From Mangifera indica (taxonomy: Eukaryota > Streptophyta > Magnoliopsida > Sapindales > Anacardiaceae), in contig NW_025401095.1 of NCBI RefSeq assembly GCF_011075055.1, positions 710,501 to 774,500 of the forward strand: DNA of 64,000 nt, written 5' to 3'. The position numbers and the translations under genes are program-made. A model generated the notes under the pieces. The model saw only the letters and a program-made list of their open reading frames with translations. It did no database searches and was not told where the DNA came from. Shown here one piece after another: positions 12,886-25,597 of this stretch (position 1 is the first letter of the stretch; every line of letters begins with the position of its first letter).

Positions 12886-13552
12886 AAAATATCAATTTAC
12901 CCCTTATAAATTTTCTACTTTTGGTAGGTCCAATAGTTTTCCTTTGCCCCTTATCAATTTTTTAATCTCTTACAAACCCTAAAGTTTAAAAAAAGTCAAT
13001 TTCCTACCAACCCCTCAGATTCCATATGTTTCACGAATCACCCCCAGGATAATGTAAAATTTCACACATGCCCTCGTAGATTTCCCTCGCCACTCTTGGG
13101 CCTTAATAATTTCAAAAAGTGAAATTTCCCTCCCATCTCACAGGCGACCGTTCCAGCCCGTGGGAGATTTAATTCATCCTGGGGGATCCAAGGGTCCCCC
13201 AGGTCAGATCTTCGATGATTCTAATGCATTTTTTACCAAAAATCATCATTTCAACCTCCAATTTCAACACAAATCAAATCTACATGTCTTAAAACACAAT
13301 AGCCTAAAAAAGTTCAGCTAAAACAATCAAGAATCAAGACATTTTATGCATTATTCAAAATTGAAACCTAAACATTCAATGCTAAAAAATCTTCATCAAA
13401 TCATAATAATCCTAACAATAAATTGATTCAAATAAGATTAGGGATGGTATACTAACCTTATTTCCAATTTTGGTCATCGAAAAACATGAAAACTCGATTT
13501 GATGAAGCGTCTTTCTTTGATTTTTCATATCTATCAATCATCTTTATTTGTG
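12886..13552. other. Non-coding stretch with locally higher GC, no gene seen
   Basis: Contains poly-pyrimidine and ACCCCTTAT-type motifs and a less AT-rich patch near 13080-13210. No recognisable protein or RNA. It could be the outer end of the MULE, but no matching terminus was found on the left side. Confidence 0.35.
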
Positions 13553-14280
13553 TTATATTATAAGTTAGAAATGTGGAAAAATTATATGGAAAAGATAAAG
13601 TTCAGGTTGGAGAGATGTTACCACAACTAAAGAGAGCATAAATTAAAGTCCGAACCCCACCTTTAATCTTTTCATGTTTCTATAATTCATTATGTTTTCA
13701 CTGTTTGAAGACATTGTTTAAGTTGAAGCTGGTTAGAATATATTATTTATTGCTGGAAAGGGGAAAAAGGAAGAATGTATTTCACATTATCATTTTTTAT
13801 ATCTTTTTGAAGAAATTGTCTAAGTTGAATAACCATAGACTATAGAAGACTTGATATTCTGATATTAAATAGTATGATGCACATAGAATTGCTCCAAATT
13901 TAAAAATTGCTGATTATCTAGTCTTAGATTTCATCCTCAGAGGAAAGCAAAGCAAGGACATGTCATTAATACCGATCAGTCGCATTTATTATTGTTATAT
14001 TATAAGTTAGAAATGTGGAAAAAAAATTATATGGAAATTAAAGCTAAAGTTCAGGTTGGAGATATTTTGTCATAACTAAAAGGAGCTTAAATTAAAGTCG
14101 AAACCCCCACTTTTATCTTTTCATACTTCTATAATGGGACATGTTTGTGCTTTTTGAAGACATAATTTAAGTTGAAGCTGGTTAGAATATATTATTAATT
14201 GCTGGAAAGGGGAAAAAGGAAGAACCAAAATTTCCGTGTTTCACATTTTATATCTTTTTGAAGAAACTGTCAAAGTAGGT
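13553..14280. repeat. Two direct copies of a ~280-bp segment
   Basis: 13553-13830 and about 13995-14275 share long blocks: TTATATTATAAGTTAGAAAT, GGTTGGAGA, AAATTAAAGTC, AAGTTGAAGCTGGTTAGAAT and GCTGGAAAGGGGAAAAAGG. They are offset by about 442 bp. A weaker match occurs upstream of copy A at about 1985. Origin unknown; no coding sequence. Confidence 0.85.
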
Positions 14281-14759
14281 TAAAATATATTCTTAATTTA
14301 ATGCAAGAAGTAATGTTATATGTACAATTTTATATATATACAATAATGTGTCAAAAATGTGGTGCGAGTGACACCAAGTTGATTAATTTAAGAACAAGGA
14401 TATTATTTGTTAAGATAATTAAGTAACTAAACGATAGAGGTGATGGTGATGATGAGTTCTTTAATTTCTTTCCTTTGTTCCTTCTGTAGTTCTGTGTCTT
14501 ATTTTAACCCAGATAATCTTAAATTTTTTGCATCATTGCATGGGTCACTGATGACCCTTATTAAATAATGAAGAAATATATGCGTTTGAGCCTTGACCTT
14601 CAATGTTCAAGCGTGCGGGGACTCTAGATTGAAGACCCAAAATATTATATAAGATTGTAAACACATATTATTCTTTTGAATTATCCTATTTTAAAACTCT
14701 CAATCAAAGTCACACGTGTGTATAATTCGTTATAGTGTGATTTAAGAATTTTTTTCTCA
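14281..14759. other. AT-rich spacer, no feature seen
   Basis: No open frame with recognisable similarity and no structured repeat. It separates the duplicated segments from a MITE-like palindrome. Confidence 0.35.
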
Positions 14760-15275
14760 AACTAAACTAAAAAAAAATTTAGAAAAATTTTAAACAAAAT
14801 CAAATCATTTTAAATTTCAAAATAAACCTGATTAAACTGAAAAAATACAGTCTAATCTAATTTGAACCTATTAAAAATTATTTATTTTCAGATATTTTGT
14901 ATTTAATAAATAATAATTGAATTATAATTATTTAAAATATAAAATAAATATGTAAAATGAATATAAAATATGTATATAACAAACATGTAAAAAAATGACA
15001 AAATATATAAAAAAAACAAGTGGTACACCTAATTACTTAGTGAATTTTTTTTGTTCAAATAAAATTATATATATATAATAAAAAGTATGATCTATGATTT
15101 GATTTAATTTGAAATCCATCCAAATCGTAACTCAAACTGTAAATTGTTTTTTTAAAATTTATCAACTTAAACCGAACTATTTTATAAATCAAACTAAATC
15201 AAATCGTAATATTTAAATAATTTGATCCGATTTTATAGTTTGAATCAAATTATGCATACCTCTAATTAAAGGTAC
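14760..15275. mobile_element. Probable hAT-type MITE
   Basis: The left part reads CAAACTAAACTAAAAAAAA, then AAATCAAATCATTTTAAATT. The right part reads AACTAAATCAAATCGTAAT, then GATCCGATTTTATAGTTTGA, then TGCATACCTCTAATTA. The right end resembles a common plant hAT MITE terminus in inverted form (TAGAGGTATGCATAATTTGA). The left terminus is too diverged to place, and no target duplication was confirmed. Confidence 0.35.
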
Positions 15276-15479
15276 TTAAAAAGGATTATAATGGTAATAT
15301 AACAATTTAATGCAAGAAGTAATGATTGGATAGTTTAAAATTAAAGATAAAACAACACTAAATTATATGGTGACATGTCATTGTTTGCATACAAAATTAT
15401 GCACATAATTTTATTATAATGGAAGATTATAGAGGACTCATATTCTAATATAAAATAGTAAGGTTTGACAGTGAGATTA

Positions 15480-15850
15480 CAATATATAGAAGAATTGAAG
15501 TATCACCCTTTTTTTATTGAGGGATTTGAATTTTGTTTTTTTTATTAAAGGGATTAAACTTTCAAATGTTTTTATTAAAAGAACTAAACTTTCATATTTT
15601 CTTATTAAATGGATTAAACTTTCACTATTTCCTATCAAAATATCAAACTAACTACCTTCCTTCCAAAATAAAGCAAAATAAATAATTTTAATTATGTTTG
15701 TTCGATATCTTCAATAGATAATAATGAAAGTTTGATCCCTTGTATAAAAACATATGAAGGTTTAGTTTTTTCAATTGAAAAATATGATAAAAATTTTGTC
15801 CCTTCAATAGTAAAAAAGTGATTATTTGATACAATTATGTGTTGTTATAT
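15480..15850. repeat. Foldback-type element, copy 3
   Basis: The most complete copy of the family. The left arm has about five units like GGGATTAAACTTTCAAATGT and TTTTATTAAA. The centre carries a short inner segment (CTTCCTTCCAAAATAAAGC). The right arm repeats the units in reverse complement (TGAAAGTTTGATCCCTTG), ending AGTGATTATTTGATACAA. Non-coding. Confidence 0.65.
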
Positions 15851-15978
15851 CAATTGACAATCTAATTAAAGCACTTTGGATCATACTAAAATGGTACTAC
15901 ACTTGGGAGTTTAGCATATTTCGATTGTTTTTGTCTTCATTGTTTTTCGTGAAGGATAAATAGATTAAGATTTATTAC

Positions 15979-16638
15979 TATAACACCCACAGGTATGTTC
16001 TAGGGGTAAATTAGTCATTGTAACATGATCTGGGTCTTTTGAAAGGTTTGACTGTGTTGAAATTTCGAAGTCAAGGAAAAGTCAAACTCGTGCGATGTTT
16101 GTCTCTATGAGCTGGCAAATTCAAATTGTGCTCGTGTGATTTTTGTGGTACGTATCTTGGGAATACTTGTCCCATTAGTAAGAACGGTCATTCCAGGTGT
16201 GATCTCTAGCGACTATTTAACTCTTCATTGCATTCTAATTAGGGTACCTATTCATAACCCTATTTTTCACTACATAAAGAGGAGGAAGATGATTAGAGAG
16301 CCGCTGAAGGAAAGGAACACCATTGGATTCTTGCCACACAAAGACCTGAGCAACGCTGGAGGAGAGACAAGCATACTTTCCTTTCTTTTCATATTTTATG
16401 CCATGATTTAGGTATTATGTGATAGTATATTTAGTTTGTTGTGTTTTGCAAGGGATTGACATTTGATCTTAAGTAAGAAAATTATGGTAAGGTATTGAGG
16501 TTATGTAACTTGTTTTCAATTCATCATGTTTTGTGTTAATTCTTGTGTATGTTGATACATTGGTGTAGATTTATTGAATTAACACCTGTAGTGGAGTCTT
16601 AGGATGAATCTAGGTAGTCCAATGGACGAGTTGTTATA
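15979..16638 (+). mobile_element. Possible gypsy-type LTR fragment
   Basis: Starts TATAACACCCACAGGTATG, close to the TGTAACACC start of the gypsy LTRs further right, and a candidate right end reads GAGTTGTTATA. An inner CACTACATAAAGAGGAGGAAG resembles a TATA and leader region. The flanks (ATTAC and AGAAA) do not match, so the boundaries are uncertain. The open frame at 16136-16411 has no recognisable product. Confidence 0.35.
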
Positions 16639-16868
16639 AGAAACAACGTGGTTCTGTAAGTTGCAGTAGGGGACGACCATCCCTATGTGAGAGGGACTTT
16701 AAGTAATTGAAAACATAACTTACATATCTTGATCACTTAGTTAGTTACTAATCACATAATTAGTCTCTTCTTTCATTGAAACTCACAAATATTTGACTAA
16801 AACAAAGTTTGACTACATAATTACCTATAAACATAAGGAATAATATAAAAGAACGAAAAGTTTTAAGA

Positions 16869-17253
16869 TGTTGGAAATAGCTAAAAATTCTGTAAATTAA
16901 ATTCACAGTAACATATCTGGTGGTTGATTCTTGTCTTTTTTAATTTAACTGTGATCCAAAACTTGATTATAATTTTCCACAACACAATTTGCCTGATAAT
17001 ACTGTCTGGATTATGTGAATGCCATTTTGGGAGTGCTTTTATATTAGTGTTCTGTAAGTATTTGCATTAGAATGGGAGAGAAGAAAAAACTTGCATTTTG
17101 TATTTTAGTCACTTCTTCTAAATACAATTTTGGGACATTAAATATCTTCCCAACTGCCATAAACTCCCCCATTCAACTATCCTTTAATTGCCACCCAGGT
17201 AGTTTATGCATATTGTGATAGTTAACTTGTCATGAATGGACCCAAACCTAATA
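16869..17253 (-). repeat. Copia-1 3' LTR (left end)
   Basis: Matches 48934-49323 in the same orientation over its whole length. Shared blocks include TTGCATTAGAATGGGAGAGA, GAAGAAAAAACTTGC, TTTTGGGACATTAAATAT, TTGCCATAAACT and AGGTAGTTTATGCATATT. The inner border is placed where the match stops, next to a purine-rich tract on the minus strand. Confidence 0.8.
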
Positions 17254-17479
17254 TCTCCAACTCATACATGACAGGAGATTCGAACCAAATATTTAGACAT
17301 AGAAATCTAATACAACAGTACATTTCATACCTTCAAATGTGTCATACGACCTTGTGAATAACATGTACTTAGGAGCTTGATTACAATAATAGATAACTAT
17401 TGTTCCAACAATATCGTCTTATATACTCAAATTCATAAGAGAATCTTCTTAACTAAATAACTTCTTGCACAATTATTGA

Positions 17480-18300
17480 ACAAACTATAAACTAGACCTT
17501 TATTGTGGATAAGGCTATGCATGCATGTTTTTTACTACTCCAAGATATGATGCCCTTTTATTGTAAGAATATATAACTAGAAGTGGATTTACGTTGGTTT
17601 AAATCACCTCTCCATTTGGCATCTAAATAACTAACCATATGCAAATCTGATCCTTGATAACACAAACAATAATCCACAAGGCCGTTTAGATGTCTTAATA
17701 TCCTATTGATAACTTTTCAATGCTCTTTGCTAGTGTTCAATTGGTATCAACTTATCAACTCTATAGCAAAACAAATGTATGGATGTATAGACATCATAGC
17801 ATACATAAGACATCCAATGACATTTGAATAAGGTACTTTTGACATTTTGCTTCTTTCATTTTAAGGTTTGGGACATATTTCTTGGCTCAACAATTCTCTT
17901 TTTGACACAAAAGTATCAATGACTTTACAATTTATCATATTGAATTGTTTTAAATTTTTTTGAATATAATGCTTTTATGACAGAGTCAAAAGTTTCTTTA
18001 AATAATTCCTTTTGATTTTTATTCCTAATATGTAATCTACCTCATCCATATCCTTTATGTCAAAATTTATAGATAATCATCCTTTAATGGTCATCACATA
18101 CTCTAAATTATTTCAACCATTAACACATTATCTACATACAATGATAGAATTGCAAATTTATTATCAGACTTTTTCACATAAATACAATGTCTTTTCAAAT
18201 TATTTTAAAATCATAAGATATTACAGGTTTATGAAATTTCAAGCATTACTATTTGGATGAGTGTTTCAGCCTATATATTGATATTTTTTAAGCTTGAACA
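17480..18300 (-). pseudogene. Copia-1 RT C-terminus and RNase H remnant
   Basis: Minus-strand translation gives SNVIGCLMYAMMSIHPYIC followed by FAIELISWYQ (about 17830-17745), the copia GSLMYAM..RPDI block. It continues with LVDYCLCYQGSDLHMVSYLD and AKWRGDLNQRKSTSSYIF (about 17690-17565), the start of RNase H. Sequence to the right up to the copia-2 LTR belongs to the RT. Stops and frameshifts are frequent. It sits directly inside the left LTR, as expected for the 3' end of a minus-strand copia. Confidence 0.75.
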
Positions 18301-18388
18301 CTTTACGTTTCTGACCCTTAACAATGAAACCTACAAGTTATTCCATATAGATTTCTTCGTTAAGCTCTCTATTAAGGAAAGTTGTCCT

Positions 18389-20063
18389 TGTTAGGGTTAG
18401 TGCCTTAGAGCTATTCATATTTGATATTTGTAGATATAATTTTATATTAATTGTTAATAAAGAATTTGTTATTATTCTATCTATATGTCAGTTAATTATA
18501 TGATCGTATGAATAACATGCCCTTAGAATGGTAGTACTGTGACGAAGGGATAAGATGATTGATCGTGGGAATCCTATGCATGCATTAAATAGCCATTTTA
18601 GAAAATTTTTGTAATCCTGACATTATAATAAATAAGAGCACATGTAATGATGATGAGATTATTATAGTGTTGAGAGACCTCATTGAAAGGTGGTGACAGT
18701 TCTTACGTGTCAAAACTGTTTGTAGACAGCTTGGTATAACACATGGGTATACATTGTAGACATGTTCACTAGACAGACTTGACCAGAGGATATCCATATA
18801 GATAGTTGCTCTAGTATTTATGAAATAAATCTTTTGAACACTACAGGTGCATGTGATCCTTTGACTTAAGGTTATCAGACTATCTCATGTAAGGATCAGT
18901 ATGGTTAGACACTATCCAATATGTCACCGTAACTGGGGTAATCATAAAAATAGTGATTAGTCATATCATGAGATACATGAAGGCTAAGGTTGATCAATAA
19001 AAGATTCATCACTCTTGAACATATGAAAACATATGTCATATGAGAATGCTAAGTGACATCCATGACCGCTAGAATCTGTGGCCATAATGGAATTAGGTTG
19101 TAGCCTAATCCATGTTGGTCATTGATGTATATCAGTTTATATGGAGAAACCACTGAAATAGACAAACTTTTATGTCTCAATCTTAAGAGATATTTGTTGT
19201 TAAAAGGATTTCATTACATGTCACTGTAATGTTATAAAAAGCTTAAGAGATGTCCATGACACTTTGTCGTTTGGGTGGTCATGACACCTTAGTAAAGGCC
19301 AATCATAGCTGGTTTGACCCAAATCTAGATATTATTAGCTCAATAGAGAGTTTATGGGTCACACATATAAAAGAGTTGATTTGAACTCAAAGATGAGGAT
19401 TATTTATTGATAATCCTAGTGTTTAGGGACAAAAGAGATACCGCGAATGGATTATGTTGCCTAATAAAGTTGAAAGGCTTAATTTGACCATGCCTTGACC
19501 AAGTGTATAATTATGCATGATGCATGTCAGCCATGTAGCTTAGAAGTTAAGGTGCCAACCATTCCACATGCATGGAACCAACTAGCACCATATAAAAAAA
19601 GAAATTTTGGTCAGCACACATAGGTGGTGTAAGCTGTTCATAATGTTTGGAGAAAAGTCATGCCTAGACTCCCAAACATGTATATAAGGTGTGCATTCGT
19701 GTTATTTTGAGATAGAGTTTATATCATCTAAACCTAGACATTAGCTCTCCTTTGTCTATCTTCTCATGAACACAAAGTCTCCAGTTAAAAGCCCTAGTAG
19801 CCTCTTTACCTAGATTTGCCTATTTTTGTGTTTGTGTTTCGTATGGATACCATGGCACCGCTTCTCAAAGGTTGGATAACATTTTGTCTCAAGCTACGTG
19901 AAGACTAGAGGAGACATCAATGTAGATATAATCCTAAAAGACCTTATGTGTGTTCATGAATCTTATGTGTACAACAAGTATCTTGGTTAGGGTTTTAGGA
20001 TTATTTGATTTTAAAATTTTAATTTCACTACACTGTTGGTTATTGGCATCCTAAAACCCAATA
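18389..20063 (+). repeat. Copia-2 5' LTR
   Basis: Begins TGTTAGGGTTAGTGCCTTAG and ends GGCATCCTAAAACCCAATA. Both are typical of long-LTR copia elements, with inverted ends of the TGTTRGG/CCCAAYA kind. A primer site follows two bases later. Length is about 1675 bp. The transcription start is probably near the TATATAAGGTGTGCATTC stretch around 19681. Confidence 0.75.
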
Positions 20064-20064
20064 A

Positions 20065-20077
20065 TGGTATCAGAGTC
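20065..20077 (+). other. Primer-binding site of copia-2 (tRNA-Met type)
   Basis: TGGTATCAGAGTC, a near-exact match to the standard initiator-Met primer site TGGTATCAGAGC. It lies immediately after the LTR end. Confidence 0.85.
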
Positions 20078-20573
20078 ATCGTTTAGTAGATTTTTTATGG
20101 AAAATATATTTGCAATTAATTATGATTAATTATATATGTTGTTGCATATAATTGAGATTAATCAAAACTAGATTAAAATTTGGTAAAGATAATTTATAGT
20201 CGTGTTGTTACATGATTTGTTATGTTTCATGTGCAATGTAAACTGTGTTAAATTATTAAGTAATGGTTTATGAATTTTGTTAGAGTTTTTCCGATAATTA
20301 CATATTTGTATTGGTTGAATACCATAGGTTTTGTTTAGAGTTTTATTGTTAGTATAAGTATAGTTTATGTGTCATGTTCCCTCATCTCGGTGTCGTGGCT
20401 TATTTAAATTGGGAAATTTTCTTGGTTTTTTCTATCATAATAAAAAGCCTAAAATTTTGCATCTGAAGACCACCATGCATGGTTGGCATCAAGCCATGCA
20501 TGATAGGTGGCTAGGTGCCACAACCTTGATGTCATGTTATTGAGTATGACTAGACATCCTTTGTCCAACCATG

Positions 20574-21840
20574 TGTTACCAATGGCTCACAAGTATACGA
20601 GTCATTCAAGTAATATAGAAAGATGTCAGTCTTACAGGGATTGGTTGTCGAATACTAGTTCGTTTTGTAATTTAAATTAGCTAGAGAAATCAAATGCTAT
20701 GGATGAAAATTGAATTAAAATTAATTAAAATACAAACTAACTAAATCAAAATTAATAAAGGGAAATAAAAACCTAACAACTTAAAAGTGAAATACCAATA
20801 TAAAGAAGCCTAGGGTTTATGATTTCACTATCAATTACTTAAAAATCAGTAATGAGTCCAATTAAAATTAATGATAGGATAAATTTTTTATGGTTGATTA
20901 TCATATTTTACCCAATTCCTCTCTCAAGGTTAATTAGGTATGTTAAGATTAAAAGCTCACCTACTTTCATGGTATGATGTTAATAAAAACCATTAATTTC
21001 TATGACAGTCAATTTACCCACAAAAGATTTATATTTATCTCTAAATAAAACCTAGGTTTAGCAAAGACATGAACCAATTGAGTATGTATTTCTCAATATC
21101 ACACTTCAATTTACAAACAAGCATGGTATTGGGCCCTAACATCAAGCAAGAAATTAAAAATACAATTAATAAATCAAACATTCATCACCACTGATCAATT
21201 ATAAAAACCTATTACATAATCTTTGAGAATTTATAGATTTATTATAACTCCTAGCAAAGGAAATTAGCTATTCATGGCTTTGAAGTTTAAACTACAAGAA
21301 TAAGTTGAAGAAAAAGACATTTTGAATCAATAAAAGAAGATAATAAGAGAGACAAGAAAAACTCTAAGGTTTTTAAATCTTGATTCTCTTAGGTCTTCTA
21401 TCTTTAATCTTGAATTTTCACTCTTCTACTTGTTTCTTAGAGTTTTCTTTGTCTAAAAATCCTTCAGGCTACTGTATTTTGGTGATCCAGAAGTGGAGAA
21501 GACGCAACTTTTTTTTTTATATACTGCCACTTAACCCTATTTTCTGTTTTTTAAATATTATTTTCACCCAGTAATTATGTACACCAATTATGGCTATAAG
21601 ATTGCCCATAATTGACCTTTGCCTCTTGATATAAAGTTTTCTCATTTGCTTCTTTAAACTTCAATTTTTGTTTCAGAAGGGCTTGAATGTCTCCAAAGCA
21701 TCTAAGTATAATTCAAAGTGCAAAATAAGATCAAACCATCAAAATTAAATAAAACTTAAAGTATTTTACAAAATGAACCAAAATTCACTTTAAAAATATA
21801 TTATTATAACCCTATTTGTGCGTATTTCATACACACATCA
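20574..21840 (-). mobile_element. Solo LTR inserted in the copia-2 leader
   Basis: Starts TGTTACCAATGGCTCACAAG and ends GTATTTCATACACACATCA. It is flanked on both sides by the 5-bp direct repeat CCATG (20569-20573 and 21841-21845). TG...CA ends with a 5-bp duplication are the mark of an LTR, and no internal coding or primer site is present, so it is a solo LTR of 1267 bp. Short open frames inside it (for example 21380-21574) are not genes. Orientation is uncertain. Confidence 0.75.
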
Positions 21841-23126
21841 CCATGCCCTTGCATGGTGCCAATTGTTCCCTCTGTTTGTTTTTTAGTTGTTCCTTTGTGA
21901 CTTCAAGCCATTCATGCTTCTTGAATTTTGTTGAATTTCACATGCATGGCTGGACATTTCACCTATACGTCCAACAAAGTGGAAAAATCAATTTGGTATT
22001 GTTTTGTTAAACTATGATTGAATTGAGATTTTCTTGACTTTTGGGGGTTGAAAAATAATTTTGTAAAACTTCAAAGACTAGAATATAATTTGAAACCTAG
22101 GTAAATAATAATTAAAAATTTAATTTTTAATGGGAATGTATATGTATGGATGTATGTATGCATGGTTCTCCGTACATAACTAATGGACTTATGTATTTGA
22201 TATTTTATTTATTTTTTGGTTGTAATTTTTAAATAGAGCCTATGTGCCTTGCCTTTTTCTCCATTCTTCTTTTATATTAGGTTGTATTTTGTTTTCATAG
22301 TAATTTGTAACAAAGAAACAAAACCAAATAATTATTGAAGACTTGAAGACTAAAGATGAAAGGACAATCGCGAAGACTTGAAGATAAAGATTGACCTAGG
22401 TTGACTAGTCAAAACCTTCTTAGCTCGAGGGGCTTGACATTGCTTATGGTTATGTACTAGCACATTTATTTTATGTTGTAGAATATATGTGTAGGTTTTA
22501 TTTTGCAAATATCACCCAACATGCGACTTAAAACTAATGATACCTTTTAATTAAAACCCTTAATTTTGAGTATTAAGTCTAAAATTTAATTGGTGCCTTC
22601 AATTAAGATGCCTTTGTTTATTGGAACCTTATTTGCCAAAGCAAAGATACACTTCTACTAGATAGAAAATTAGAAGTTAATCATATTAGGTATGACTTAA
22701 CTGATGTATTTTGCTTGTTTGCTAAAGTGAATGTGAAGTATGCTAGAGACATAATAGGGAATGCATTTGTCGATGCGAGGAGAAATGTAGTATCCATCAT
22801 ATTGATTTTTAAGAGTTATATTTGATGTCGTATGATTTATTGAGGTAACACCTAGCTTGAGAACATGGGCTTTTGATGATTAATTTAAAATTAACCTATT
22901 TGATTAATTCGAACTTTTTTGCAAAAGTGGCGGGAAAAATTAATATAATAAGATCTCGATCCACTAGGAAGTTTATCAAAACTTCTTGAGTACAATAGTG
23001 AAAGCTATTGGCTTGAGGAAAATAGTTAGAGCATTTTAATTAATTAAATCTGTATTTAAAATGATTGTAATAATTAAATAAAATTACTAATTCTTTAATT
23101 TGTAAATTGTAGATAATGATGTCATT

Positions 23127-24320
23127 ATGTCAAACCTAACATATCGATCAATTTTCAATAAGGAAAATAAACTCACTAAAAGAAACTTTACTAATTGGTA
23201 TCAAAATCTTTAGATTATACTGAGTTAGGAGAAAAGGTTGTATATCCTTGAAAGACCGTTGTCCCATGAGCCTAATATCAATATCACCCAAAAGGAAAGG
23301 GATGACTCTGTGGAAGTTTAATGTCTTATGCTGACTTCCATGTCATTTGAGCTTCAAAAACAACGTGAGAAAATGGATGTGCAATCCATACTTGCATGCC
23401 TTCGAGAGTTATATGACATTCATGTAAGGGCAGGATGATATGAGGTGTCAAGTGCATTGTTTGATTGTAAACTCTTTGAAGGAGGTCAAGTTAGCCCTCA
23501 TGTAGTCAAGATGATTGGCTATATTAAGCAGTTAGCAAGCTTAGGCTTCATCATGGACAATGAGCTTACCATTGACTTGGTGTTAAAATCTCTCCTTAAG
23601 TCTTAGGTTAATTTTATAATGAATTTTAACTTAAACAAAAGTAAGAAATCCTTTGAGGAGTTACTGTATATGCTCAGGACAATTAAACAAAAGGTGCGAA
23701 AGGTAACTTTGAGTAATGTGCTTATGGTTGAAACCCAAACACCCAAATCTAAAGCCATGAGCAAAGACAAGGCCAAACCCATAGGGAAGAAAAAACTTGA
23801 TACTATTACTTAGCCTTCAAATGGTATGGGAAAAGGAAAGGTTATCTACTTCTATTGTGGCAAGATAGGTCACTGGAGGATACACTACAAGACTTTTCTA
23901 GAGAACAAAAAGAAGAAGACAACTGAAGCCTCTACTTTAGGTATGTTTGTCACTGAGATAAACTATTCTCCTTATTTATCTTTGGTTGTTGACATATGAT
24001 GTGGTTCTCATATTTATTTTGATATATAGGGATTATATAGAGTAGGTTGCTCACTAAAGGAGAGGTTGACCTACGGTTAGAAATATAACAAATGTTATTA
24101 CATTAGCTATAAGTGTTTATTATCTAAGGTTGCCTATTGAGCTTTTTTTAGAATTAAAGAACTGTTATTATATTTCTTTTATTTCTAAAACCTTAGTTTC
24201 TGTGTCTATTTTAGACAAAAAAGGATATTTATTTTATAATGTTGGTGGTACAATAACTATCAGTTTAAATAATATTCTTTATGGAACAACTAAATTGTTG
24301 ATCATGATGAGGTGAAGAAA
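23127..24320 (+). pseudogene. Copia-2 gag, protease start and truncated integrase
   Basis: Begins MSNLTYRSIFNKENKLTKRN, then NFTNWYQNL, a copia gag opening. Gag runs through DNELTIDLVLKSLLKS and KKSFEELLYMLRTIKQKV. A zinc knuckle of the YFYCGKIGHWRIHYK form has lost its first and last Cys (about 23848-23892). Then comes LVVDIxCGSHIYFDI (about 23980-24020), the protease site where the family has D-T/S-G. The translation continues to NNILYGTTKLL near 24300 and then jumps to hinge sequence, so most of integrase is deleted. Several TAG and TGA stops are present. Confidence 0.75.
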
Positions 24321-24590
24321 CTCCCTCAAGAGAACCAGTGGGAGGAAAGTGGAATTTGATGAAATTCTAGACCCACAAAATGCCATAGATTTTAGATAAA
24401 ATGATGTGTCATCACAGATGGTTGATTATGATGAAGTTCTTTCACCTAAGATGGAACAACCATCTGAGGTGAAGGAACTCTCTCAAGAGAACCAGTGAGA
24501 GGAAAACAGATTTTGATGAAATTCTCGAGCCATAAAATACCATAGATTTTAGATAAAACGATATGTCATCACAGATGGTTGATCATGATG
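24310..24590 (+). repeat. Tandem duplication in the copia-2 hinge
   Basis: Two copies, at about 24310-24432 and 24459-24585, of a segment with CTCAAGAGAACCAGTG, then GATGAAATTCT, CATAGATTTTAGATAAAA and GTCATCACAGATGGTTGAT. The offset is about 149 bp. Read forward it gives an acidic, glutamine-rich stretch with stops, such as SSQMVDHDE, like copia hinge regions. Confidence 0.8.
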
Positions 24591-24679
24591 AGGGAGTTCC
24601 TTCACCTCAGATGGAACAACCTTAGATCACATAAGAGCCATATAGCTTTACATAAGTAAGTCATATGTCAAAGAGATTT

Positions 24680-25541
24680 TATGAATGCGTACGTATGGTG
24701 TCCTACTATAGATGTACCCTACTGTGAGTAGTGTAGTGAATGCGTACTCATGGTGCCTCCTCATAATGATCCTATGGCATATCTTATGCCTTGTTAAAAT
24801 GTTATTTCTTAGGTACATCAAGTACTACTGCATACTGGAATCTCTTTACTAGCTCTATGGATAACCTTTAAATTCTTAGCCTAATTCCTTTTCTCTTATT
24901 CTTTAATCCGCTCTACACATAGGGATGTGTTTATGCATATATAAGAGTGTGTCCCTTTTACTCATACAAAACCAATCCTCATCAAGACCTCTCCCCATGT
25001 GTTGCACTTCTAAACATCTAGGTATGTTCTCTTGTCTAATACGAGTGTGTGCCTATTTAGATATTAATTTCATTTTCCTTTCTCATTCTTTTCTTGACTG
25101 CACTATTTATCAAGGGTATTCTAATCATTTTACCTTGCACACAATCATACTATTGCTACACACGAGAAGTCCATGTGTCCTAGTTAACCACTAATCAGTC
25201 AACGACATCCTACGTTTATCAGAGCATTAGAAAACTCAACCTGAAATTTAGAGTTCGCATATACGGGTGTGTGTCTTATACCATACAACTGTGCGGTAAA
25301 CGTAAACAATAGATCGAAAAGACCTAATTTTGATCCCTATTTTGTTCCTATGTGTTTAATCTCTATCTAAGCAATCTTGGCATAGAAATAAAGATCAACA
25401 CATTAATCTAATCCAATTCTAACACATATATCATTCAAATGACCATTAAGCCATAAACCAAAGCATTATGAATTCATACCATAGGCATCATAGTGAATAA
25501 TCGCACAATGAAACCTTTCTTATCAATATCATCATATCTTC

Positions 25542-25597
<56 letters not shown>

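Larger units (their letters stand above)
18389..24640 (+). mobile_element. Copia-2: plus-strand copia element, internally deleted, no 3' LTR seen
   Basis: Inserted into the RT region of copia-1. It has a long 5' LTR (18389-20063), a primer-binding site (20065-20077), a leader split by a solo LTR (20574-21840), gag with a zinc knuckle and the start of protease and integrase (23127-24320). An acidic hinge region (24310-24640) follows immediately. The integrase core, RT and RNase H are missing and no second LTR is present before the G1 LTR begins near 24680. The right border is therefore approximate. Confidence 0.65.
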
